64,000 nt of DNA from Gentiana macrophylla (Eukaryota > Streptophyta > Magnoliopsida > Gentianales > Gentianaceae): assembly GCA_026214975.1 (NCBI GenBank), contig CM047806.1, positions 98,107,811-98,171,810 of the forward strand. Reading direction: 5' to 3'. This document shows, one piece after another, positions 56,462-64,000 of this stretch. Every line of letters starts with the position of its first letter. Position 1 is the first letter of the stretch. A program made the translations under genes and the position numbers. Below the pieces are notes generated by a model that was not told where the DNA came from, searched no databases, and saw only the letters and a list, made by a program, of their open reading frames with translations.

Positions 56462-57005
56462 GTGAGCTATAATGTCTCCAAATCCATTCAAGTACCCTCT
56501 GGTCCTCCAACCGGTTTTTTCATTGAGGATACGTCTGATGACTTCGATGATTTGATGGAAAAGCAAGTCATGGCTGTTGCAACTGAGTATGAGCGATTGG
56601 TTGATAATTTGAATAATCATGGTGTGGTAAGTCTGGAGCAGTTAGATGCTGAATTTAAGGATGAGTTGTTGAAAGGAGAAGCTTTGGCAGTGGGACCGCT
56701 AAGTAAACTCAGCGATGTTGAGTTGAAAGGTGGAGAGCTCAAATCAAGTTTAGAAGACCCCCCCTGCAGATTTGGTGTTGAAGCCGTTGCCTAAACATCT
56801 TAAGTATGTGTTTTTAAGAGAAGGTGACAAGCTTCCATTGATTATATCTGCCAAGCTGTCTCGTTTAGAGGAAATGAAATTAATCAACGTCTTGAAAAAG
56901 AATGAAAAAGCCTTTGGATGGCAAGTAGGAGATATCAGAGGGATATCTCCGGACATCTGTATGCACAAGATCAAGACAAATGAGGGTGCGAAATGTGTTA
57001 GATAG
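56462..57005 (+). pseudogene. pol: E4 pol: protease-RT linker
   Basis: MSYNVSKSIQVPSGPPTGFF, acidic spacer, SSLEDPP, then in another frame VLKPLPKHLKYVFLREGDKL, PLIISAKLSRLEEMKLINVL and GDIRGISPDICMHKI, the start of the RT palm in Athila pol. Stop at 57,003 in place of the QPxRRLNP codons. Confidence 0.78.
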
Positions 57006-57029
57006 CCCTAGAGGAGGCTCAACCCTCAT

Positions 57030-58330
57030 ATGCAAGAGGTGGTTAAGAAAGAAATCATCAAACTTCTGGACATAGGAATCATTTATGCCATCGCTGATAG
57101 TGAATGGGTTTCCCCGACTCAAGTAGTTCCCAAGAAAGGTGGAATTACGATTGAGAAGAATGAGAAGGGAGAAGAAATAGCGTTGAGACTTGTCACGGGT
57201 TACAGAGTCTGCATCGATTATAGAAAGCTCAATGAGGTAACCATGAAAGATCACTTTCCCCTTCCATTCATTGACCAGATGCTTGAGCGTCTGGCGGGAC
57301 AAGCATTCTACTGCTTCCTGGATGGATATTCAGGATATTTTCAAATACCCATTGATCCAGCTGACCAAGAAAAGACCACTTTCACCGCCCTTATATGGTA
57401 CATTCGCTTACAGCGAATGCCATTTGGTCTCTGCAATGCCCAGCCTACATTTCAAAGATGTATCTTTGGCTATCTTTGACGGGCTAGTAGAAAAGTGTAT
57501 GGAAATCTTTATGGACGATTTTTCGGTCTTTGGTCAGTCCTTCGACGACTGTCTTGACAATCTAGATCAAGTGTTATCCAGATGTGTGGAAAAGAACTTA
57601 GTGCTCAATTGGAAAAAATTCCATTTCATAGTAGATGATGGAATAGTTCTTGGCCACAAAATCTCCGCCAAAGGTATAGAAGTTGACAGGGCAAAAGTAG
57701 AAGCTATCGAGAAGATGAGTTATCCCAAGAATGTGCGTGAAGTGAGAGGCTTTCTTGGACATGTCGGTTTCTACAGAAGATTCATTCAAGACTTCTCCAA
57801 GATAGCCAAGCCCCTGTCTACTTTACTTAAGGAAGACGTTGAGTTCGATTTCGATGAAAACAGCAAGCAAGCGTTTGAGGAGCTTAAAAACCGTTTAATC
57901 TCTGCTCCAATTCTTATATCGCCTGACTGGAATCTACCTTTTGAGCTTATGTGCGACGCATCAAACTATGCAGTTGGTGCTGTTTTAGGACAAAGAATCA
58001 AAGGGAAATTCCAGCCAATCTATTATGCTAGTCACACATTGAATCCTTCTCAAGTTAACTATACGACTACTGAGAAGGAATTATTGGCCGTAGTCTTTGC
58101 TATGGACAAGTTTCGTAGTTACTTGTTAGGAGCTCAAGTGATTGTGTGGACTGATCTCGCTGCTTTGCGATATCTGATGACTAAGAAAGAGGCCAAACCG
58201 CGCCTACTGCGTTGGATACTGACCCTACAAGAGTTTGACGTTCAAATTAAAGACAAAAAGGGCAGTGAAAACGTTGTGGCGAATCATGTTTCGAGAATGT
58301 TAAGTGAGGAAAAGGATGATCCATATGATA
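57030..58330 (+). pseudogene. pol: E4 reverse transcriptase and RNase H
   Basis: RT: VVPKKGGITIEKNEKGEE, RVCIDYRKLNEVTMKDHFPL, motif A YCFLDGYSGYFQIP, motif B MPFGLCNAQPTFQRC (57,030-57,479), then after a frame change at about 57,400 motif C FMDDFSVFG with both Asp intact. RNase H follows: FELMCDASNYAVGAVLG, TEKELLAVVFAMDKFRSYLL, VWTDLAALRYLMTKKEAKP and NVVANHVSRML. The last motif has Asn where the family has Asp (VADH). One frameshift separates motif B from C, so no single complete frame exists. Confidence 0.92.
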
Positions 58331-59933
58331 TAGATCTTTACTTTCCTCTAGAAAACATTATGCTTATCGATGGCTGCGCTCCAGATGTTCCATGGTATTC
58401 TTTCATTGTCAATTACCTTCATTCCCGATATCTTGATCCAGAATTGTCCTATCAGGAGAAGAAAAAGTTCTTCTCTGATTTGAAATATTTTGTTTGGGAT
58501 GAACCTTATCTGTTTAAGATATGTAAAGATGAAGATGTGTTCCGGAATCCGAGCAGCACGATATTATTGAGCAGTGCCACAGTGGACCCACTGGAGGTCA
58601 CTTTGGTCCTTGGAAAACCGTTGCTAAGATCTTCCAATCCGGTTTCTATTGGCCTACGATCTTTAAAGATCTGAAGCTTTCAGAAAGCGTGTGATAGATG
58701 CCAAAGAACCGGTACTCTGACAAGGCGTTTCGACATGCCTTTGAAACCCATATTAGAATGCGAAGTCTTTGATGTATGGGGTATTGATTTTATGGGACCA
58801 TTCCCATCATCTTGTGGTAACAAATACATCTTAGTCTGCGTGGATTACGTGTCGAAATGGGTGGAGGCTCAAGCCACTTCTCACAATGATCATAAGACGG
58901 TCATGAAATTCTTAAAAAAGAACATCTTCGTGAGATTTGGATGCCCTCGTGCCTTGATCAGTGATGAAGGAACGCATTTCTGCAACCGACCCTTAGAGAA
59001 AGTGCTTAAAAAGTATGGTGTTCATCATAAGACTGGCACACCATATCACCCGATGACTAGTGGTCAGGTTGAAAGAAGCAACCAAAGCATTAAGAAAATC
59101 CTGGAAAAAACGGTCAACAGTCATAGAAAAGACTGGAGTTTGAAATTGGATGATGTACTATGGGCATACAGAACAGCCTATAAAACTCCTATGGGTACAT
59201 CTCCATATCAAATGGTTTATGGTAAGCCATGTCATCTCGCGCAAATCGAGTTAGAGCATAGAGCTTATTGGGCTACAAAGTTTCGAACTTTGATTCCCAA
59301 TCTTGTGGTAAGCATCGATCGCAATGTTGATTGCATGAGTTGGACGAATTCGGACTCCGGCTCTCGAAAGCGCCAGGATCAAAGAAAGATACGATGAAAC
59401 TCCTCCATGACGCCAAGATTAAGAAGAGAGAATTTCAAGTCGGGGAACAAGTTCTTTTGTATAATTCCAGGCTACATTTGTTTCCTGGAAAGTTAAGGAC
59501 ACGATGGTCCGGTCCCTTTGAGATTCTCCAAATTATTCCTGGAGGCGTTTTAGAACTACGAGGTTATGGTGACCAACCGTTTCGAGTAAATGGTCAAAGG
59601 TGTAAGCACTACATTGGTGAACCCAAGGAAAAGCCTTTGATTGTTCGTTTCCTCGATATCCTCGGGTGTGGTACTAAAGAGGTCGACGAATTTGACGAGT
59701 TTTCACCCGACCTGTTTTCAGAGGATGACGGTAGTGGTCGATCTGAAGAAGTTCTAGCAGGTAGTTGGGATATGGAAGAGTATGAGAGGGAGCGTCAGCT
59801 AAAACGTCATCAGAATACTCAGAAGAAGAAGAAGTCGACCATGGGGCGCTTTAAACGTATTTGGAAAGCTATCAAAGATTTCCCCCATGTGTTAAGTCTT
59901 TGTTTCGCGGCCGACTACTCGACCCAAGTCTAG
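58331..59933 (+). pseudogene. pol: E4 integrase
   Basis: The zinc-finger region (58,440-58,730) is frameshifted; [15 protein letters not shown] is readable near 58,567-58,615 only off the main frame. The DDE core, 58,735-59,397, has [17 protein letters not shown] and [10 protein letters not shown] with D,D35E spacing. After another frameshift, 59,331-59,933 gives [30 protein letters not shown] and a long acidic-to-basic tail ending ADYSTQV. The tail is uninterrupted here, unlike E2, where the solo LTR sits after the codons for ERQ. No chromodomain. Confidence 0.9.
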
Positions 59934-60767
59934 GCGAGGTAGTGGTGGCGCGAAAAGGTCAAATGGCCTTGATCCAGTGAGCTTAAACAAAGATGTCGAG
60001 CTAACGACATTAACCAATAGCGCCACTAGGGGCATCCTAGATATCCCTTTTAATATTAGTTACTTTTGTTTTATACTTTTTATTGCTTTAAGTTGTTTAA
60101 GTTTCTAGCCTTATTAAGCTTTTGTTTGTATCTCGCGGTTTTAGCGATGTTTTAGATATGGATTTCGAGTTCTACCGGATGAGTTACCTTTCCTTAGGAG
60201 GATCCCACTTATCACCGTAGATGACGGACCGGGAGGGACTACGCTTTGCACGAGACTTTGATATTAGTACCGCATCGGGTATGCCACCTATGTTCTTATT
60301 GTTCCCGATGTTCGAGAGGTGGAGACTTTACTACTGAGGAGTTGCAGGCAGCTCTAGGACGTCCATAAACAATCCTGAATGATCCGATGCTGACAGATTT
60401 AGCGCTAGTGCTGCAAGCTGAACATTTTCGGGGTGTTGATGTAGCTGGTGAGGACTGGGGTTTGCAGGATGAGTATGACTACCCTCCGGCGATTGATATG
60501 CTCCGCCGTCTTATCCGAGTTGTGGATTGGTCGGAAATTTACGATGACTAGCGTTGTTAGGTTGTTTCGTCGAGCAAACGACGTAAAACAAAAGCGCTCG
60601 GTGGGAGGCAACCCACTATTTTCTATTGTTTTTACCTATTTTCTAGTGATTTTATGTACTTCGTCGTTTTTCATTTGTATTTTTGAAGTTTTATTTAAGT
60701 TTAATGAGAAAGTGCAAATTTGAATTTGAATGGTATGAAATTTTATAATTTTTGCATAATCTCTGCC
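59934..60767 (+). other. E4 region between integrase and ORF3 promoter
   Basis: Holds two copies of a GC-rich hairpin-like motif, GCGCCACTAGGGGCATCCTAG near 60,021 and GCGCTCGGTGGGAGGCAACC near 60,594, and a short coding-looking stretch (60,325-60,551, listed separately). The first copy has a counterpart in E2 near 17,610. The rest is AT-rich and non-coding. Confidence 0.55.
60325..60551 (+). pseudogene. Short acidic ORF between integrase and ORF3, unknown
   Basis: Reads GDFTTEELQAALGRP, a TAA, then TILNDPMLTDLALVLQAEHF, RGVDVAGEDWGLQDEYDYPP, AIDMLRRLIRVVDWSEIYDD and a TAG. About 75 codons, acidic, with no start codon of its own at the left. It lies between the two hairpin-like motifs and is missing from E2. 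No family recognised. It could be an exon or an old ORF end; low confidence. Confidence 0.35.
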
Positions 60768-60970
60768 TTGGACGCCCGTCTACCCTATGCATTTCTTGGA
60801 CGCCCGTCCATTATAGATGGACGCCCGTCTGAAATGTTCCCTCCAATCCTGTATCTAATTTGAAAGTATGGACGAGCGTCTGATATACTGGACGCCCGTC
60901 CAGTTCATATGTTCTCTACTGAACGCCCGTCCACAGGATTGGACGAGCGTCCAGACCCTGCCTATAAATA
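60768..60970 (+). promoter_or_regulatory. Internal promoter of E4 ORF3: motif cluster plus TATA box
   Basis: Seven copies of GGACGNNCGTCY in 185 bp (first TGGACGCCCGTCTA near 60,768, last TGGACGAGCGTCCA at 60,940-60,953) end about ten bases before CTATAAATA at 60,962-60,970. The arrangement repeats that of the E4, E2 and solo LTR promoters. Promoter activity is inferred. Confidence 0.65.
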
Positions 60971-61551
60971 CCCCATCAGTCCATGAACCTTCATTTTTCA
61001 GAAATTCAAATCGCGAAAACCGACTTTTGCACTCCTCTTAACCTAAATCCTTCGATATTACACCAAATTGAGCGATTTAAGTTGCTATAGACCGCTTTTG
61101 ATCCCCTCTTTTCACTTTTCTAAACTTTATTCCTCAATCAACAACCATTTTGATGAACCAGAGTCCTCTTCAGTCCGACTTTTTCCAAGAAAAAATTTGA
61201 TTTTAGGCTCGAATTTGCATTGTCAGGGATCCTTTCCGGCATCATCGTCATCTACTCATCTCACTTGGTAAGTTAGCTACGATTTTTCTCCAATTTCTTC
61301 ATGTTTTTGTGAGTTCGATCTTCGGGTCGGCTCGGTCACATGCATTATGCCTTAATTAATTTTTCTTTCATGTTTCTCTCTTGTTTTACTGTGCTGTGGT
61401 GATGTGATGGATGATGAATGGGTTGTTTGGTGATGATGGGTGGTTTGTGATTGTGTTGGTGTTGGTTTGTTAATTTGAAATCCCGATTTGGATGTTAAAC
61501 GGGTAACTTGCTTTGATTTGGGATTGTTTTGGTTTAGTTTAGGCTTGGATC
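60971..61551 (+). other. ORF3 5' leader with a GT-AG intron
   Basis: Between the TATA box and the ORF3 ATG. A strong donor TTG|GTAAGT at 61,267/61,268 and an acceptor TTTAG|G at 61,542 bound a T-rich 275-nt stretch, ten bases before the start codon, so a leader intron is likely. Confidence 0.55.
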
Positions 61552-63087
61552 ATGGTCCATAAGAAGGAAGTGCAAAAGCGTTATGGTAAGGGGGTGGCCA
61601 GGGAATCTGGTAAGAAGAGGAACGCGGTAGATCCTCCCGTAGTTGATCCAAACCGAGGTGTTAGTATACGAGACCAACCTCCTAGGGCTGTACAAAGTCA
61701 AGCTAGGGCACAACTACGAGATGAGTCTACGTCAGGGTCGGATACTGAGGAAGATGTGCCTCTAGTAAGGTTGCCTAGGGTTCAGAGAGGTGGAGCGTCG
61801 TCTAGAGTCGAACCTGCTGAGAATGTTCCTAGACAGGAGGAGGCAAGTACGAGAGTTGAACCGGTTAGGACAACTGTTAGACCTCCTGCTCCTCCTATTC
61901 CTTTGGCTCGTCGATTTATCAGCCCTAAGGCTTACGAGGTTTATACCAAACATTATTAGTCGAGGACGATGTTGATAGAGAGGGCGGTTATGGAAACGAT
62001 GGTTGATCCGGCGTTTGTGAAGTTGTTAAGGGATAGGAAGTGGGATGCCTTGATGATAATCCCAAGTACCCCGGTCAATGACACGTTGGTTCGTGAGTTT
62101 TATAGCAACTGTTCAGAGACGGACTTGGAAACCGGAGTTGTAATGGTGAGAGGAGTCAAGGTCCCGTTCACCCCGAAAGTCATTAAAGAGAAGTACGGTA
62201 TAGTGTCGTTCGAGGGTTTGGATTACAAGGAGGAGATTAAAAGAAGGCAGGATGCCGGCCAGGATCCGTTAGAGGAGTTGCGTCTGAAAGTGTGCCCGGA
62301 TGTTCCGTGGACACTAAGGCCGGGTGGAGATCGAAAGGAGTTAGTGACTACGACTTGGTCAGAGGACTGGAAGGTCCAGTGTCGCTTTATACAGAGTAGG
62401 TTGTTGCCAAAGAACAACCTCACACATTTCCACATTGGTGACATTGGGATGTTATACGCGTTGAATTTCGAGTTGAATGTCGATGTCGGCCAAGCCTTAT
62501 TTGATGAGATTTCGACCAATCAGAAGGTTTATGCCCGGTGTTTGATTGTTCCCCACTTGATACATAGCCTATGTGTGGATGCCGGTGTTCCCGAGTATAG
62601 GCCGGATCTTAAACCGAAGAACCTGAGGGCAATTCAACGAAAGAAGGTTAGGACTTCGGGACATGTTGAGGCTACGCAAGAGCAGGGGTCTACTTCTGCA
62701 CCACCCGCGGTTTCATTCGTTCCTGCTTTATCTCCCGCAGTCAGGATGCGGTTGAGCATGGCAAACAGTTTACGGGAATGGATGGGTGATATTCGGGATA
62801 CACAGAACAACATTTTGACGATTCTGAAGTGTATCAGCGAAGACCGGCAGCCGAGGGACGAGAACATCCTCACGCCTAGCCTGAAGGATTATGTTTTCCA
62901 CGATGAGATCGAGCGAGCGATTGAAGATGTGCTTCGGGTTGAGAAGGAAGATTCTGAGGATGAGGAGGAGGAGGCACCGACTGCTACCGCTGCTACTACT
63001 GTTCCCACTCCACAGCCGGGACCTTCATCGACTACTTCTACGGCTGATGTACCTCCCATTGATGAGTCTACGCCGAGGCAGCCTTGA
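61552..63087 (+). CDS. E4 ORF3 (putative plant transposon protein domain), one in-frame stop
   Basis: ATG in GATCATGG context; 512 codons if the single in-frame TAG at 61,957-61,959 is passed over. N-terminus basic and polar (MVHKKEVQKRYGKGVARESG), then RRFISPKAYEVYTKHY before the TAG. After it comes the domain: LVREFYSNCSETDLETGVVM, VRGVKVPFTPKVIKEKYGIV, CRFIQSRLLPKNNLTHFHIG, DIGMLYALNFELNVDVGQAL and LIVPHLIHSLCVDAGVPEY. The tail is Pro/Ser/Thr-rich and acidic. This is the domain annotated in Athila ORFs downstream of integrase (PF20167 type). The position invites the name env-like, but I see no signal peptide or membrane segment. E3 has a shorter relative; E2 lacks it. Confidence 0.8.
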
Positions 63088-64000
63088 GATTTATTGATAT
63101 TTTGATTTTGTACTTTCTGATTTGGTACTTATTCGATGTGGTTGTACTTTGATACTACTCCTATTATTTATGTTACTGGTTCACTGCACCTTTCTTTTTA
63201 TACGCTATTGTCGGTTTCCGTAGGCGTGTTTCTTTTATGTGAATTATGTAGGCCATAAGGCGATCTCCTACTTTGTTTTGTACCTTGATGGTTGCCATTG
63301 TCTTACTGATTACTCTTTTCGTCTATTCCATTTCATATTATTATTATCTCTTTCATTATTGCGATGCTCTTTCCCCGTTTTTTCCCCGAGGTTTTTCCGT
63401 GTTTGTCAAGTAGTGCAGGTATATTTTTAGCGGTTTTGTCGAGCTACATCGTATGGTTACGAGTTCTAATTTTCACTACGTAGGCTCCGGCCTGACCAAC
63501 GATTCGAGTATCGATTGAAATCAGCTAAGTCCTTTATCTTTTCTTTCATTCTGCACAACATGAGGACATGTTGCTCTTTAAGTGTGGGGGAGGGGAATGA
63601 TTTGATATGTACCTATACATTTGCTTAATTCGTTATGTTTCTATGCAAAATGGGCTAGAATTTTCGAAATTTTTCGACATTTTTGTTTTTGTTTTGTCCC
63701 GAGTAGGCAATTCAATTCAAATGTTCGCTATTTTTATAGTCATCCAAGCTATATATCATATGTTTGATAAGTTAGTTGTTTCACCTGAGATCTATTTTTC
63801 ACGAGCCATAGTGAACGATGAGCTAATTTATAAAGTTATACCCCTTTTCGACGAGTGATTTCTGATTTTCTTATAAGTCATGTGCTTAGTGCTACGTACA
63901 TATCTTGAGATTTATGATAGTTTGTATTTAGATCCGAAGTATGTTATACTGTGAATATCTTAGGTTTGAATGTGATAAGTAACACGTAACTTATTGTCAA
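63088..64000 (+). other. E4 3' non-coding region (continues past window)
   Basis: Matches the E2 3' region (17,300 down to about 16,560 on the minus strand). A TAAGTGTGGGGGAGGGG tract lies at 63,579-63,595. No gene. The 3' LTR is expected beyond 64,000. Confidence 0.75.

Larger units (their letters stand above)
42761..64000 (+). mobile_element. E4: Athila-like Ty3/gypsy retrotransposon with ORF3, 3' end beyond window
   Basis: 5' LTR (42,761-44,322), tRNA-Asp primer site, leader, gag (split by E6), protease, RT/RNase H, integrase, a promoter-like module, ORF3 and 3' non-coding sequence. By comparison with E2, the 3' LTR should start roughly 1.05 kb after the internal polypurine tract at 63,579, just past the window. 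Closely related to E2 throughout, with ~3 kb more between integrase and the 3' LTR. Frameshifts and E6 make it non-functional as read. Confidence 0.94.

Noticed and set aside
62223..62519. Minus-strand frame opposite ORF3
   Set aside because: Antisense shadow of the conserved ORF3 domain.
61552..63087. ORF3 as a retroviral-type envelope gene
   Set aside because: Position fits, but there is no signal peptide, membrane segment or cleavage-site-like region, and the domain is one known from non-enveloped plant elements.
1..64000. tRNA, rRNA or snoRNA genes
   Set aside because: No cloverleaf with intact box sequences or rRNA-like conserved block was seen; the tRNA-like matches are the primer binding sites.

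Overview
This is a gene-poor stretch of a flowering-plant nuclear genome, most likely intergenic or pericentromeric, and almost all of it is nested transposable elements. The evidence is plant-specific: Athila-type Ty3/gypsy retrotransposons primed by tRNA-Asp, an L1-type LINE with a plant zinc-knuckle ORF1, a Ty1/copia element primed by tRNA-iMet, CACTA, hAT and MULE-like DNA elements, and fragments of an AT-hook (AHL) gene. The species cannot be told from the sequence. I saw no tRNA, rRNA, CRISPR array or clearly intact host gene.

Layout. 1-801 is the terminus of a CACTA transposon. 1,102-5,415 is a degenerate gene-derived segment (AHL exons, an unknown first exon, a dead RNase H-like domain) whose second copy lies at 34,655-38,178. 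It carries its own small insertions. At 5,417 a decayed Athila-like element (called E1 here) begins on the + strand. An L1 LINE (8,039-13,770) sits in its gag. A full-length Athila-like element on the minus strand (E2, 14,420-27,494, target duplication ATGAG) sits at its gag-pol junction. E2's integrase is itself cut by a solo LTR (17,845-19,386). E1 resumes at 27,500 with a protease remnant and stops at 28,030. Then come an LTR fragment and a third Athila-like element (E3, about 28,621-33,534), which has a protease and ORF3 but no gag, reverse transcriptase or integrase. An inverted E1-like LTR (33,535-34,648) and duplication copy B follow. 38,257-42,760 holds an LTR fragment and AT-rich MITE-like repeats.

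From 42,761 to past the window end lies E4, a + strand relative of E2 with 5' LTR, gag, protease, RT/RNase H, integrase and an extra 3' ORF (ORF3). Its gag is split by a copia element on the minus strand (E6, 46,413-55,386, target duplication CCCCA) that has near-identical LTRs but a ruined interior.

The most notable signal is not a gene. Each Athila-like family carries clusters of its own short palindromic motif: GGACGNNCGTCC in E2/E4, CGATTAATCG in E1, CGGKTTACCG-like in E3. Clusters recur in the leader after the primer binding site, in the LTR, and upstream of ORF3. In E2, E4 and the solo LTR they lie just upstream of a TATA box. In E4 the cluster before ORF3 is followed by a TATA box, a leader with a GT-AG intron and the ORF3 start codon, which looks like an independent internal promoter. 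E3 repeats the layout with an unrelated motif.

All coding regions are interrupted by frameshifts, stops or insertions. Replacements at catalytic positions (E2 reverse transcriptase, E4 RNase H) suggest that neither element is autonomous as read here. Some single-base indels between otherwise matching LTRs could be uncorrected long-read errors.
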